Origin: Clostridia bacterium
GTDB taxonomy: Bacteria; Bacillota; Clostridia; Oscillospirales; Acutalibacteraceae
Length of the DNA stretch: 34,957 nt
Direction: 5' to 3'
Assembly (NCBI GenBank): GCA_017407755.1
Contig: JAFQVY010000012.1
Coordinates: 1-34,957 of the forward strand
This document shows, one piece after another, positions 8,015 through 16,271 of the stretch; positions within the stretch are counted from its first letter, which is position 1; each line of letters begins with the position of its first letter. The translations under genes and the position numbers were made by a program. A model generated the notes under the pieces. That model had not been told where the DNA came from. It saw only the letters and a list, made by a program, of their open reading frames with translations, and ran no database searches.

Positions 8015-8090
8015 TAGAATAAATATCAACAATAAAAGTGCTGTTTTTCTGCCAATTATAAGCAAAACAGTAGATTATCACCTGTTTTCG

Positions 8091-8119
8091 TTGACCGAAA
8101 AACAAAAAAATGCTATAAT
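8091..8119 (+). promoter_or_regulatory. Strong promoter of the 8149 lipoprotein gene
   Basis: TTGACC (8091-8096), 17 bp, then TATAAT (8114-8119), with TGC just before the -10 box (extended -10). Among the strongest sigma-A promoters in the window by match to consensus. Confidence 0.88.
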
Positions 8120-8148
8120 TTTACAAAATTTACGAGAGGAATGTTACC

Positions 8149-9114
8149 ATGAAAAAATTATTAGCAATACTTTTAGTTGCACTTATGGCTGTTTCTGTTG
8201 CCGCTTGTGCACCTTCACCAAGTGATCTCAACAACATTGTAAACGATGCACTTAACGGTCTTCAGTCTGAAATTGAAAACAACATCGACTCTGATATTGA
8301 CACTGACTTTGGTAATGACAATGATGACAACGACGACACCGACACCGACGAAACAGTTTCTGTTAACTTTAATTCAAATTTAGGTGAGCAGGTTGTTTAC
8401 GACAAAAACAACATCAAGGTTACTGTAACAGAAATGACTTATGAGGAATACTACGGTCCTACACTTTCTTTGCTTCTTGAGAACAACTCTGCAAAGGACA
8501 TCACAATTTCTTCTGAAAACGTATCTGTAAACAACATCGTTTGCAACGCTTATATGTACGAAGATGTAAATGCAGGCAAAAAGACCTATGCAGATATGAG
8601 TTTCTATGAAAGCGACCTTACATCTGTAGGCATTACAGAAATCGGTACAATTGAGTTTTTCCTTCATATTTACGAGCAGGAAACATACGACACAATTGAT
8701 AACTCTGATGTAATCAAGCTTGTTGTAAACGAAAACGTTACTGCTGCACCTGTTTCAAACGGCGAAAAGATTTACAGCAAAAACGGCATTACAATTTACA
8801 ACGAAAAGCCCACAATGGAAGACGACGATTACTACGATTATGTTTCTCGTTTCTTCATTGTTAATGAAACCAACACCGACATTTCAATCAGCACTGATGA
8901 TGTTTCTGTAAACGGATTTATGATTAACCCCTACTGCAGTGAAACTGTTCCCGCAGGAAAGATGGCTTATACTTCACTTTATTTCTCAAAGACCGACCTT
9001 GAGGATAACAAAATTAAAGAAATCGAAGAGGTTGAGCTTTCATTTAGCATTTACAACAGCGAAAGCTATGACACTATTGACGATACAGACACTATCATCA
9101 TTAAAGCAAACTAA
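8149..9114 (+). CDS. Lipoprotein with two tandem copies of an unknown domain
   Basis: The 321-residue protein begins with a lipoprotein signal (MKKLLAILLVALMAVSVAAC; lipid-modified Cys20), so it should be anchored outside the membrane. Residues 30-65 are a highly acidic Asp/Asn/Thr linker. Two similar domains of about 110 residues follow, one starting near LGEQVVYDKNNIKVTV and one near NGEKIYSKNGITIYN. Both end alike (YEQETYDTIDNSDVIKLV; YNSESYDTIDDTDTIIIK) and share VSVN and AGK.AY segments. This suggests internal duplication of an immunoglobulin-like beta fold. I do not recognise a named family. It has a strong promoter and its own terminator, so it is probably abundant. Confidence 0.85.
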   Translation: MKKLLAILLVALMAVSVAACAPSPSDLNNIVNDALNGLQSEIENNIDSDIDTDFGNDNDDNDDTDTDETVSVNFNSNLGEQVVYDKNNIKVTVTEMTYEEYYGPTLSLLLENNSAKDITISSENVSVNNIVCNAYMYEDVNAGKKTYADMSFYESDLTSVGITEIGTIEFFLHIYEQETYDTIDNSDVIKLVVNENVTAAPVSNGEKIYSKNGITIYNEKPTMEDDDYYDYVSRFFIVNETNTDISISTDDVSVNGFMINPYCSETVPAGKMAYTSLYFSKTDLEDNKIKEIEEVELSFSIYNSESYDTIDDTDTIIIKAN

Positions 9115-9120
9115 ATTTTT

Positions 9121-9151
9121 AGAAGCCGAGAAAACCTCGGCTTCTTTTTTT
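9121..9151 (+). terminator. Terminator of the 8149 lipoprotein gene
   Basis: AGAAGCCGAG pairs perfectly with CTCGGCTTCT (10 bp, loop AAAAC), followed by a T run. Confidence 0.93.
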
Positions 9152-9154
9152 CTA

Positions 9155-9183
9155 TTGTAAAGATATGGAATTTTTGGTATCAT
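9155..9183 (+). promoter_or_regulatory. Promoter of the M32 carboxypeptidase gene
   Basis: TTGTAA (9155-9160), 17 bp, TATCAT (9178-9183) with an upstream TG (extended -10). GGAGG precedes the start codon. Confidence 0.65.
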
Positions 9184-9214
9184 AAATGCACAGACTATTT
9201 ACGGAGGCGATTTT

Positions 9215-10720
9215 ATGAGTAACCAAGAAAAGCTTACTAAGCTTTTTGATATTTTAAACGAAGCCAAAGCTTACAGGCGTTCTATCGGTAAGCTTGAGTT
9301 TGATTTGCAGTGTTGTGCACCCTCAGACGGAATGGAGCAGGCTGGCGAAGATATGGCGGTTTTGGGCAAAAAGCTTTTTGAGCTTACCCACTCTGAGGAA
9401 TATGCCAAATTAATCAGTGAGCTTTATGAAAACCCTGAGGGGCTTACGCCTGTTCAGAAAAGAGCAGTTGAATGTCTTTTTGACAGGTTTGAAAAAACAA
9501 AGAACATTTCCCCTGAGCTTTCTTTTGAAATTGAAAGTGCCGTAAACAAAGCCTACGGCAAGTGGCTTTCGGCAAAGGAAGCTAAGGATTTTAGCCTGTT
9601 TAAAGGCTCTTTGGCAGACATTGTAAAATACACCCGCAAAACCGTTGAGCTTCAGGACAGAGACTACGGCACCTTCTACAACGCTTGTCTTGACGACTAC
9701 GAAAAAGGCGGAAACGAAAGCCAATTAGACGGATTTTTCACCGCTTTAAAGGCAAGAATTGTGCCTCTGCTTGCAAAAATCGTCAGAGAGGGCAAAACTA
9801 TCAGAGAAGATTTTCTTACGAGAAAATGTGCAATATCTAAACAAGAAGAGTTTTCACGCTATCTTTTAGAGCTTCAGGGAATGAAAATGAGTGCTACTGT
9901 GCTTATGGCAACAGAGCACCCTTTTACAACCAATTTCGGTCCGCAGGACGTCAGAGTTACTACCCACTATTATGAGGATAATTTTATTTCCAACATCTTC
10001 TCTACCCTTCATGAAGGCGGTCACGCTTTGTTTATGCAAAATGAGCCCGACGAGTTTTACAAAAACCACAACTCTGACAATATGTCAAACGCTATGCACG
10101 AGTGTATTTCGCGGTTTTACGAAAACATTATCGGCAGAAGTCCTGAGTTTATAAGCTTTGTTTACCCCAAGCTTATGGAGATTATGGGCGACGATTTTAA
10201 TGACGTAAGCGAAACCGAGCTTTACGAAGCAGTAAACATTGCAAAGCCAAGTCTTATAAGAACCGAAGCCGACGAGCTTTCCTACAGTTTACACGTGCTT
10301 ATAAGATACGAAATTGAAAAAGCCTTGGTAAACGGTGAAATCAAGGTAGAAGATGTGCCTAAGCTTTGGAACAACAAGTACAAGGAGTACTTAGGAGTAG
10401 AGGTGCCTGATGATGCTCAGGGTTGTCTTCAGGACGTACACTGGACAAGCGGCTTCGGCTACTTCCCCTCTTACGCCCTTGGCAACGCTTACGGTGCACA
10501 GATTTTGATTTCTATGGAAAAAGATTTTGATGTTTTCGCTGAGGTTAAGAAAGGTAACCTTAAAGCAGTTCTTGACTGGCTTAAGGAAAACGTATTCAGC
10601 ATAGCTTCTATGCTTAATCCCGATGAGTGGATTAAAGAAATTACGGGAGAAAGCTTAAACCCCGACTATTACCTTGATTATCTTGAGAAAAAGTACACTA
10701 AAATTTATAATTTAGATTAA
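9215..10720 (+). CDS. M32 family metallocarboxypeptidase (Taq type)
   Basis: M32 enzymes are cytoplasmic zinc carboxypeptidases that remove C-terminal residues from peptides. The 501-residue length is typical. The catalytic HEXXH is present as H266-E-G-G-H270, within STLHEGGHALFMQN. It is followed by AMHECISRFYENIIGRS, which supplies the third metal ligand, and by the C-terminal DVHWTSGFGYFPSYALGNAYGAQ that defines the family. No signal peptide is seen. The gene is monocistronic, between its own promoter and a hairpin terminator. Confidence 0.95.
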   Translation: MSNQEKLTKLFDILNEAKAYRRSIGKLEFDLQCCAPSDGMEQAGEDMAVLGKKLFELTHSEEYAKLISELYENPEGLTPVQKRAVECLFDRFEKTKNISPELSFEIESAVNKAYGKWLSAKEAKDFSLFKGSLADIVKYTRKTVELQDRDYGTFYNACLDDYEKGGNESQLDGFFTALKARIVPLLAKIVREGKTIREDFLTRKCAISKQEEFSRYLLELQGMKMSATVLMATEHPFTTNFGPQDVRVTTHYYEDNFISNIFSTLHEGGHALFMQNEPDEFYKNHNSDNMSNAMHECISRFYENIIGRSPEFISFVYPKLMEIMGDDFNDVSETELYEAVNIAKPSLIRTEADELSYSLHVLIRYEIEKALVNGEIKVEDVPKLWNNKYKEYLGVEVPDDAQGCLQDVHWTSGFGYFPSYALGNAYGAQILISMEKDFDVFAEVKKGNLKAVLDWLKENVFSIASMLNPDEWIKEITGESLNPDYYLDYLEKKYTKIYNLD

Positions 10721-10721
10721 A

Positions 10722-10760
10722 AAAAGTCTGAGCGACTAAGTTAGTTGCTCAGACTTTTAT
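10722..10760. terminator. Bidirectional terminator
   Basis: A long stem of about 17 bp starting AAAAGTCTGAGC and closing GCTCAGACTTTT, T-rich on both outer sides, between convergent genes. Confidence 0.9.
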
Positions 10761-10776
10761 TTATTATCAGATGTGA

Positions 10777-11193
10777 TTAAATCTCGTGGCAAACTGCCTT
10801 AAGACCTTCGGGAAGGTCAGCTTCAGCAGCGGAAATAAGAAGTGTGAACTTTGTCTCACTTGCCTCAGCGAGCTTGTTGAGCTTAACTACGAACTCCTCT
10901 AAGCCGTCAACAGCCTCGGGGCAGATTTTGAAAGTAGAGTCAACAAGAATGTCGGAAACGTCGAAGTTACCTGCACAGATGCCGCTGAGGAAGCCGAACA
11001 TCATATCGTAACCAGAAATTGCGTAGGCATCGGTATCGATAAGACGAGCCTTATGAGTAATATCGTATGTAAGCTTTGCGCCCTTTTCGATAACTACAAC
11101 ATTACCTGTGGAAGCGGCTGCTGTCTCGTTTGCAAGTGCAATAAGCTTTTTGGTTTTGCCTGTACCTTTTTTGCCGATAATAAGTGTTACCAT
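10777..11193 (-). CDS. Small P-loop protein of unknown function
   Basis: A 138-residue protein with a Walker A motif right at its start (IIGKKGTGKTKKLI, residues 5-18), so it probably binds ATP or GTP. A possible Walker B strand is DILVDSTF in the middle. There is no membrane segment and no recognisable effector domain. It starts 17 bp after pgi with GGAGG, so it is co-transcribed with glucose-6-phosphate isomerase, which gives no clear hint of function. It is close to a bare minimal NTPase core and could be a truncated or regulatory ATPase. Confidence 0.8.
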   Translation of the reverse strand: MVTLIIGKKGTGKTKKLIALANETAAASTGNVVVIEKGAKLTYDITHKARLIDTDAYAISGYDMMFGFLSGICAGNFDVSDILVDSTFKICPEAVDGLEEFVVKLNKLAEASETKFTLLISAAEADLPEGLKAVCHEI

Positions 11194-11210
11194 AGTAATT
11201 CCTCCAATTT

Positions 11211-12548
11211 TTATCTGAGTCTTGCTTCCAACTCTGCCTTCTGTTCTTCGTATCCGGGTTTGCCTAAAAGCGCAAACATATTCTTTTTGTAGCTTTCTAC
11301 ACCGGGCTGATTAAAGGGATTTACACCGAGAATGTAGCCTGAAATTGCACAAGCCTTCTCGAAGAAGTAAATAAGGTAACCCAGTTCAGCCTCTGTCATA
11401 GAGTCTACATTAAGAATGATATTGGGAACTCCGCCGTCATTGTGAGCAAGCACTGTGCCCTCAAAGGCACGCTTGTTTACATAATCCATGGTTTTGCCCG
11501 AAAGGAAGTTGAGTCCGTCAACGTTATCTTCGTCAAAACCGATGGTAATTTCCTTTTTGCACTCTTTAAACTGAACAACAGTTTCAAAGAGGTTACGTCT
11601 GCCGTCCTGAATGTACTGACCCATTGAGTGAAGGTCGGTAGAGAACACAACGCTTGCGGGGAAAATACCCTTCTGGTCTTTGCCCTCGCTTTCGCCGTAA
11701 AGCTGCTTGAACCACTCGTTCATCATAGTAAAGCCGGGCTCGTAAGCAACTAAAACCTCAGTAGTCATACCCTTGCGGTAAAGGAGGTTGCGGATAGCAG
11801 CATATTTGTAGCAGTCGTTTGTGAACATATCGGGGTTATCAAACTCGTCCTGAGCCTTTTTAGCACCCTGCATTAAAGCGTCAATGTCACAACCTGCAAC
11901 GGCAATGGGAAGAAGACCAACTGCAGTTAATACAGAATATCTGCCGCCAACATCATCGGGAACTACGAAGGTTTCGTAGCCTTCGCGGTCAGCTAACTGC
12001 TTTAAGGTACCTCTTGCTTTGTCGGTAGTGCAGTAGATACGCTCTCTTGCACCGTCTTTGCCGTACTTTTTCTCTAAAAGCTCTCTGAAAACTCTGAAAG
12101 CAATTGCAGGCTCGGTAGTTGTGCCTGACTTGGAAATCATATTTATAGAAATGTTCTTGCCCTCGCAAAGCTCTAAAAGCTCAGCTAAAGCTGTGGAACT
12201 GATGGAATTACCTGCATAATAAATCTGAGGTGTATCCTTACAAAGAGCGTTGTAGTTAGGAGACTTTAAGAACTCAATAGCTGCTCTTGCTCCTAAATAT
12301 GAGCCGCCGATACCGATAACAATGAAAATGTCGGTGTCGCTCTGAATTTTTTTAGCGGCTTTTTTGATACGGTCAAACTCGTCTTTGTCATAGTCGGTAG
12401 GCAATGTGAGCCAGCCGATAAAATCGTTGCCGAGTCCTGTGCCGCTGTGCAGTGCTTCGTGTGCGGATTTAACCTGAGCAGCAATGCCCTGATATTCGTC
12501 CTCACCAATGAAAGCCTGAATATGCTTGTCATTAACCTGCGTAGGCAT
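11211..12548 (-). CDS. pgi: Glucose-6-phosphate isomerase
   Basis: Pgi interconverts glucose-6-phosphate and fructose-6-phosphate in glycolysis. The start ATG at 12548 ([15 protein letters not shown]) has AAGGGGGAG 6 nt upstream; the open frame extends 13 codons further but covers the leader. The 445 residues match the short bacterial form. Signatures: [31 protein letters not shown] (sugar-phosphate site), [19 protein letters not shown], and a C-terminal [16 protein letters not shown]. Promoter and leader lie at 12549-12634. Confidence 0.96.
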   Translation of the reverse strand: MPTQVNDKHIQAFIGEDEYQGIAAQVKSAHEALHSGTGLGNDFIGWLTLPTDYDKDEFDRIKKAAKKIQSDTDIFIVIGIGGSYLGARAAIEFLKSPNYNALCKDTPQIYYAGNSISSTALAELLELCEGKNISINMISKSGTTTEPAIAFRVFRELLEKKYGKDGARERIYCTTDKARGTLKQLADREGYETFVVPDDVGGRYSVLTAVGLLPIAVAGCDIDALMQGAKKAQDEFDNPDMFTNDCYKYAAIRNLLYRKGMTTEVLVAYEPGFTMMNEWFKQLYGESEGKDQKGIFPASVVFSTDLHSMGQYIQDGRRNLFETVVQFKECKKEITIGFDEDNVDGLNFLSGKTMDYVNKRAFEGTVLAHNDGGVPNIILNVDSMTEAELGYLIYFFEKACAISGYILGVNPFNQPGVESYKKNMFALLGKPGYEEQKAELEARLR

Positions 12549-12605
12549 AGTAAACTCCCCCTTGGAAAAAGTATTGGGTGCAATCACCCATAGTTTATTG
12601 AGGGT

Positions 12606-12634
12606 ATTATACTATATTTTGTGGCATATTGCAA
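12606..12634 (-). promoter_or_regulatory. Promoter of pgi
   Basis: TTGCAA (12634-12629), 17 bp, TATAAT (12611-12606). The leader of about 50 nt contains a 5-bp hairpin (GGGTG-ATTG-CACCC, 12576-12589) of unknown relevance. Confidence 0.8.
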
Positions 12635-12674
12635 GGTGTATTTGGTTATTTTGTAAAATTTTTAAATATTCTTC

Positions 12675-13820
12675 TTAAAATGATAGCATTTTGCACAACA
12701 AAAATCCCAATACCGACTTAAAAGTAATTTTTTCAACCCTTTCGGTTGTAACAATGTCAAACTCATCTATGGTACTGCCGTCATAAACAAAGGACACCTT
12801 ACCCACCTTTGTGCCTGCTTCAACGGGTGCTTCAAGCTCTTGGGACACATTAATTTCGCTTGTGATTTCGGTGTTTGAGCTTTTGGGAAGAAGGGCAGAC
12901 TTTGAAATGTCGCAGGTAACGCTTACAGTGGGCTTCATACCGTTTTTGACTTTAACAGGTAAAAGAGAGCCGCCTTTTAGGCTTAACTCTTTAACCATAT
13001 AATTTGCAAAGCCGAAGTCGAGAAGCTTTGCACAGTCAGAAAAGCGGTTTGTGCCTGTGTCGCAACCAAGAACCACCGCCACCAAAGACATTTCGTCACG
13101 CTCAGCCGTTGCTGACATACAGCTTCCTGCCTGAGAGGTTGTGCCTGTTTTCAGTCCTGTGATACCGCTATAGGATTTTAAAAGCTTATTTGTGTTTACA
13201 ATCTGGGTTTCTCCTCCCCGCAGGGTATCAATCCAGATTGAGCTGTAGTCAAAAATCTTTTCGTGGGTAATAAGCTCGGCTGACATTACCGCTACATCGT
13301 AAGCACTTGTAAGGTGCCCTTCTTCGTCAAGCCCGTTGCAGTTTTTAAAGGTAGTGTCGTTCATACCAAGTGCCTTGGCTTTTTCGTTCATTTTACTTAC
13401 AAATTCTTCCTCAGTGCCGCAGATTGCCTCGGCAAGTGCTACGGCGGCATCGTTTGCAGAAGCTACCACCACCGCTTTTATCATGTGGTCAACGGTCATC
13501 TGCTCACCTTCTTCGAGCCAGATGTCCGACCCGCCCATTGAAGCAGCGTGAGCAGAGGCAGTAATAATATCGGTATAATCAAGCTTACCGTCTTCAATGG
13601 CTTCAAAAACAAGAATAAGCGTCATAACCTTAGTGATAGATGCACAAGCTCTAATATCGTGGGGATTTTTCTCAAAAAGAATTTTCTTTGTTGTTGGCTC
13701 CATTAACACCGCCGCAGGTGCGGTTATTTCATCTTCACCCAAAGATGAGGTTGCCACAACGCTTAAGGGAACAAGCAAGGTAAATACCAGCAGTAAGCTT
13801 ATAATTCTTTTTTTGAACAT
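12675..13820 (-). CDS. D-alanyl-D-alanine carboxypeptidase (PBP5/DacF type)
   Basis: The enzyme trims the terminal D-Ala from peptidoglycan pentapeptides at the outer face of the membrane. Start ATG 13820 (MFKKRIISLLLVFTLL) gives a signal peptide of about 26 residues and 381 residues in total. All three penicillin-binding motifs are present: S61-I-T-K64, S121-A-N123 and GLKTGTTS (near 220). The C-terminal PBP5-type domain follows, ending in a short hydrophobic tail (VLGFLLCKMLSF) that may dock to the membrane. DacF in Bacillus acts in sporulation; whether this is a DacF or a vegetative DacA cannot be decided. It is the last gene of the ispD-ispF operon, and its ribosome binding site is buried in a hairpin. 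Confidence 0.94.
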   Translation of the reverse strand: MFKKRIISLLLVFTLLVPLSVVATSSLGEDEITAPAAVLMEPTTKKILFEKNPHDIRACASITKVMTLILVFEAIEDGKLDYTDIITASAHAASMGGSDIWLEEGEQMTVDHMIKAVVVASANDAAVALAEAICGTEEEFVSKMNEKAKALGMNDTTFKNCNGLDEEGHLTSAYDVAVMSAELITHEKIFDYSSIWIDTLRGGETQIVNTNKLLKSYSGITGLKTGTTSQAGSCMSATAERDEMSLVAVVLGCDTGTNRFSDCAKLLDFGFANYMVKELSLKGGSLLPVKVKNGMKPTVSVTCDISKSALLPKSSNTEITSEINVSQELEAPVEAGTKVGKVSFVYDGSTIDEFDIVTTERVEKITFKSVLGFLLCKMLSF

Positions 13821-13825
13821 AAAAA

Positions 13826-13861
13826 CACCTCTTTCATATACAAATGAATATGAAAAAGGTG
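13826..13861 (-). promoter_or_regulatory. Hairpin covering the ribosome binding site of the D,D-carboxypeptidase gene
   Basis: On the minus strand CACCTTTTTCATAT pairs over all 14 positions (one G-U) with ATATGAAAGAGGTG, loop of 8 nt. The 3' arm contains the Shine-Dalgarno sequence GAGGTG, and the start ATG is 5 nt beyond the stem. No T run follows, so it is not a terminator. Confidence 0.75.
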
Positions 13862-13875
13862 CATCTAATATTCTA

Positions 13876-14343
13876 TTATTCAATTAAACATACGGCGTGT
13901 GCCGCCATACCCAAGCCCTCTCCTGAAAAGCCCAATCCTTCTTCGGTGGTGGCTTTTACGTTTACGTCTTCAGCAGAAATATTGCACGCTTTTGCAATAT
14001 TTTCGCACATTTTATCTATGTAAGGTCTGAGTTTCGGCTTTTGAGCAATAATTGTAGCATCAACGTTTAAAACTCTGTAGCCTTTATCATTGACGGCTTT
14101 AACGGCTTTTTTCAAAAGTTCTACACTGTCGGCATCCTTAAAGGACATATCGGTATCGGGGAAAAGAAGCCCTATGTCCCCCATTTTTGCGGCACCTAAA
14201 ATTGCATCTGTTATAGCGTGGCACAAAACGTCGGCGTCACTATGGCCGTCAAGACCTAAACTGTAAGTAATTTCCACTCCGCCTAAAATAAGGCGTCTGC
14301 CCTCTTTAAGGCGGTGCACATCGTAGCCGTGACCAATTCTCAT
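13876..14343 (-). CDS. ispF: 2-C-methyl-D-erythritol 2,4-cyclodiphosphate synthase
   Basis: IspF forms the cyclic diphosphate in the non-mevalonate isoprenoid pathway. The 155-residue protein has the metal-binding GHGYDVHRL (D8, H10), [28 protein letters not shown], the [11 protein letters not shown] motif and a [13 protein letters not shown] end. The start ATG overlaps the ispD stop codon by four bases (ATGA). Together with ispD it supplies precursors for undecaprenyl phosphate, which fits with a peptidoglycan enzyme downstream. Confidence 0.97.
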   Translation of the reverse strand: MRIGHGYDVHRLKEGRRLILGGVEITYSLGLDGHSDADVLCHAITDAILGAAKMGDIGLLFPDTDMSFKDADSVELLKKAVKAVNDKGYRVLNVDATIIAQKPKLRPYIDKMCENIAKACNISAEDVNVKATTEEGLGFSGEGLGMAAHAVCLIE

Positions 14344-15044
14344 ATTTCGCGTTCCTGCCTTTTCTTTAAAATACTTTCAGCCATAGGAATATCAGCCTGA
14401 GTTGTAAGCTTTATGTTGGGACTGTCGCCAATTACAATTTTAGGGAAAAATCCCATTTGCTCTACCATGGCACAGTCGTCGGTAAATCCTTTGCCCTTGG
14501 CGTTTTTTAAGGCTTTAAGGTAAATCTCACGCTCAAAAACCTGAGGAGTTTGCACCGCCATAAGCCTTGAACGGTCAGGAGTTGAGGTGATTACGCCCTC
14601 TTTATCAACAATTTTAATGGTATCTGTAACAGGAGCACCAAGGGTTGCACCGCCTGTAAGGAGCGCTTCAGAAACCACCTTGTTAATATCATCGGGAGTA
14701 ACTAAAGCTCTTGCTCCGTCGTGAATTGCAAAATGAGTAGCACTCTCGCTTGCCGCCATAACTCCGTTTTTTACGCTTTCACTTCGCTCGCTTCCGCCTA
14801 CTGTAAAGGCTTTCACCTTATGAAAGCCGTAACTGTTTACAAGCTCCTTAAGTGTATCCATATCAACTTTTCTGCAGACAATAACCACTTCGTCAATTGA
14901 AGAAGCGGCTTCAAAAGCTTTAAGTGTATAGCTTATGACAGGCTCGCCCAAAAGAGGAATAAGCTGTTTGCTTACATAACAGGACATACGGGTGGAATTG
15001 CCGGCGGCAACTATAACTGCACTTACAAAAGGCTTTTCACTCAC
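14340..15044 (-). CDS. ispD: 2-C-methyl-D-erythritol 4-phosphate cytidylyltransferase
   Basis: IspD activates methylerythritol phosphate with CTP. The 234 residues contain the nucleotide-binding [13 protein letters not shown] (about 9-21), [27 protein letters not shown] and [12 protein letters not shown], all typical. The start is GTG at 15044 with GGGAG 9 nt upstream. It lies 18 bp after a zinc-ribbon membrane protein gene and overlaps ispF. Confidence 0.96.
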   Translation of the reverse strand: MSEKPFVSAVIVAAGNSTRMSCYVSKQLIPLLGEPVISYTLKAFEAASSIDEVVIVCRKVDMDTLKELVNSYGFHKVKAFTVGGSERSESVKNGVMAASESATHFAIHDGARALVTPDDINKVVSEALLTGGATLGAPVTDTIKIVDKEGVITSTPDRSRLMAVQTPQVFEREIYLKALKNAKGKGFTDDCAMVEQMGFFPKIVIGDSPNIKLTTQADIPMAESILKKRQEREI

Positions 15045-15062
15045 AAAATCATCTCCCGTAAA

Positions 15063-15593
15063 TTACAAAAACTCCGTAAAAGGAATGTCATAAATATTGC
15101 CTTTAAAAAACGCGGCAATAAAATCAATGCCCCAGATTATCAGACAGGCAGCTATAATAATAAGGATAATCCAAAAAACTTGGAAAGACTTACGCTTTGT
15201 GCCTGTGGCTTCTTCGAAACGCTCATCATAGGTTTTGTTATCAGCCACAGCCTGAGTGCTTTCGTCAACCTCGATTTTATCATCAGGCTGAGCTAAGCCT
15301 AAACCCACACAAACCTCAAAGGCTTCATCATAAAATTCAAAGGGTACAAGTAAAGAAAACTGTGTTTCGGAATTTACTTTTGGGTTATACTGGGTGTAAA
15401 TGTCCATTTCGGGATTAAAGAACTCACAGGGAATGCCTTTTTCTTTTAAAGCAGGCTCTAAAATCACCCTAAGGCTTCCCTTTACCTCAGTAACCTTAAC
15501 ACTTGATTGTGCCTTGCATTCCTCAGCCTTGCCGCCACAGGAGCACTCTTCGCCATCATTTATAAGCTCATAGCATTTTTCGCAGTATTTCAT
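15063..15593 (-). CDS. Zinc-ribbon and membrane-anchored protein of unknown function
   Basis: The 176-residue product starts with four cysteines in a C-x2-C-x9-C-x-C pattern (MKYCEKCYELINDGEECSCG), a small zinc ribbon. A middle domain (residues about 35-105, VTEVKGSLRVILEPALKEKGIPCEFF...) resembles the DUF2007-like fold of putative signal-transducing proteins. One transmembrane helix follows at about 139-160 (FWIILIIIAACLIIWG) and a short tail. It heads the operon with ispD, ispF and the D,D-carboxypeptidase, so it may relate to envelope synthesis; this is only positional. Confidence 0.8.
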   Translation of the reverse strand: MKYCEKCYELINDGEECSCGGKAEECKAQSSVKVTEVKGSLRVILEPALKEKGIPCEFFNPEMDIYTQYNPKVNSETQFSLLVPFEFYDEAFEVCVGLGLAQPDDKIEVDESTQAVADNKTYDERFEEATGTKRKSFQVFWIILIIIAACLIIWGIDFIAAFFKGNIYDIPFTEFL

Positions 15594-15624
15594 TTTATCG
15601 TCTCCTTTAAAGGATTATAAAAAT

Positions 15625-15653
15625 ATTATACCACAGTAAATGCTTTTTTGCAA
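15625..15653 (-). promoter_or_regulatory. Promoter of the zinc-ribbon/ispDF/carboxypeptidase operon
   Basis: TTGCAA (15653-15648), 17 bp, TATAAT (15630-15625) with TGG before the -10 box (extended -10). Confidence 0.85.
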
Positions 15654-15660
15654 CAAAACC

Positions 15661-15690
15661 AAGCCGACAGATTTTAACTTCTGTCGGCTT
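15661..15690 (-). terminator. Terminator of dpaA-dpaB
   Basis: An 11-bp perfect stem (AAGCCGACAGA with TCTGTCGGCTT), 8-nt loop, 8 bp after the dpaB stop codon. The T tract on the minus strand is interrupted (GGTTTTGTTG). Confidence 0.75.
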
Positions 15691-15698
15691 TAAATCTT

Positions 15699-16271
15699 TC
15701 ACATAATTACGGGCTGAAGCTGTGTTTTTTTAAGGGCATTTTCAAGTGCTTTTGGAATAAGACTAAAGTGCGACACAAGGGAATTTGGCTTTTTTACGGG
15801 GTCATCCTGAGAAAAAGGCACAAAGAAAATATTTTTTGTGTTTAAAAGCCTGCCGATGTTCACTGCACTTGCGCCTAAACCGTCGTTGGTAGCAATACAT
15901 AAAACCACAGGGCGGTTGATTCTCAGGTGGGACTTTGCCGCCATTGTTACAGGGGTATCTGTAATGCCCGAAGAAAGCTTGCCTAAGGTGTTACCTGTGC
16001 AGGGGGATATTAGAAGAACGTCGCACATTTCCTTAGGGCCTATGGGCTCTGCATCGCTTATTGTGTGAATAATCTGATTTTCTGCAATTTCCTCAACACT
16101 TTTTATAATGTCCGAGGATTTTCCAAATCTTGTGTCGGTTGTGTATGCATTAAAGGACATAATCGGAAGAACATTTGCTCCCATTTCCTTTAAAATTTTC
16201 ATTTGCTCGATTGCCTTGCTAAAAGTACAAAAGGAGCCGCACATAGCAAAACCGACGTTTTTTCCTTTCAC
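15699..16271 (-). CDS. dpaB: Dipicolinate synthase subunit B
   Basis: With DpaA it makes dipicolinic acid from dihydrodipicolinate in the mother cell; the acid is exported into the spore core for heat resistance. The 190-residue flavoprotein-like protein (same fold as Dfp/UbiX) shows VGFAMCGSFCTFSKAIEQM at the start, DVLLISPCTGNTLGKLSSGITDTPVTMAAKSHLR in the middle and NDGLGASAVNIG after it. The start is GTG at 16271, overlapping the dpaA stop as GTGA, with GAGGA 6 nt upstream. Confidence 0.95.
   Translation of the reverse strand: MKGKNVGFAMCGSFCTFSKAIEQMKILKEMGANVLPIMSFNAYTTDTRFGKSSDIIKSVEEIAENQIIHTISDAEPIGPKEMCDVLLISPCTGNTLGKLSSGITDTPVTMAAKSHLRINRPVVLCIATNDGLGASAVNIGRLLNTKNIFFVPFSQDDPVKKPNSLVSHFSLIPKALENALKKTQLQPVIM

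Noticed and set aside
7961-8065. N-terminal extension of the GNAT protein resembling a membrane helix
   Set aside because: It contains a near-consensus promoter, and a good ribosome binding site precedes the later ATG.
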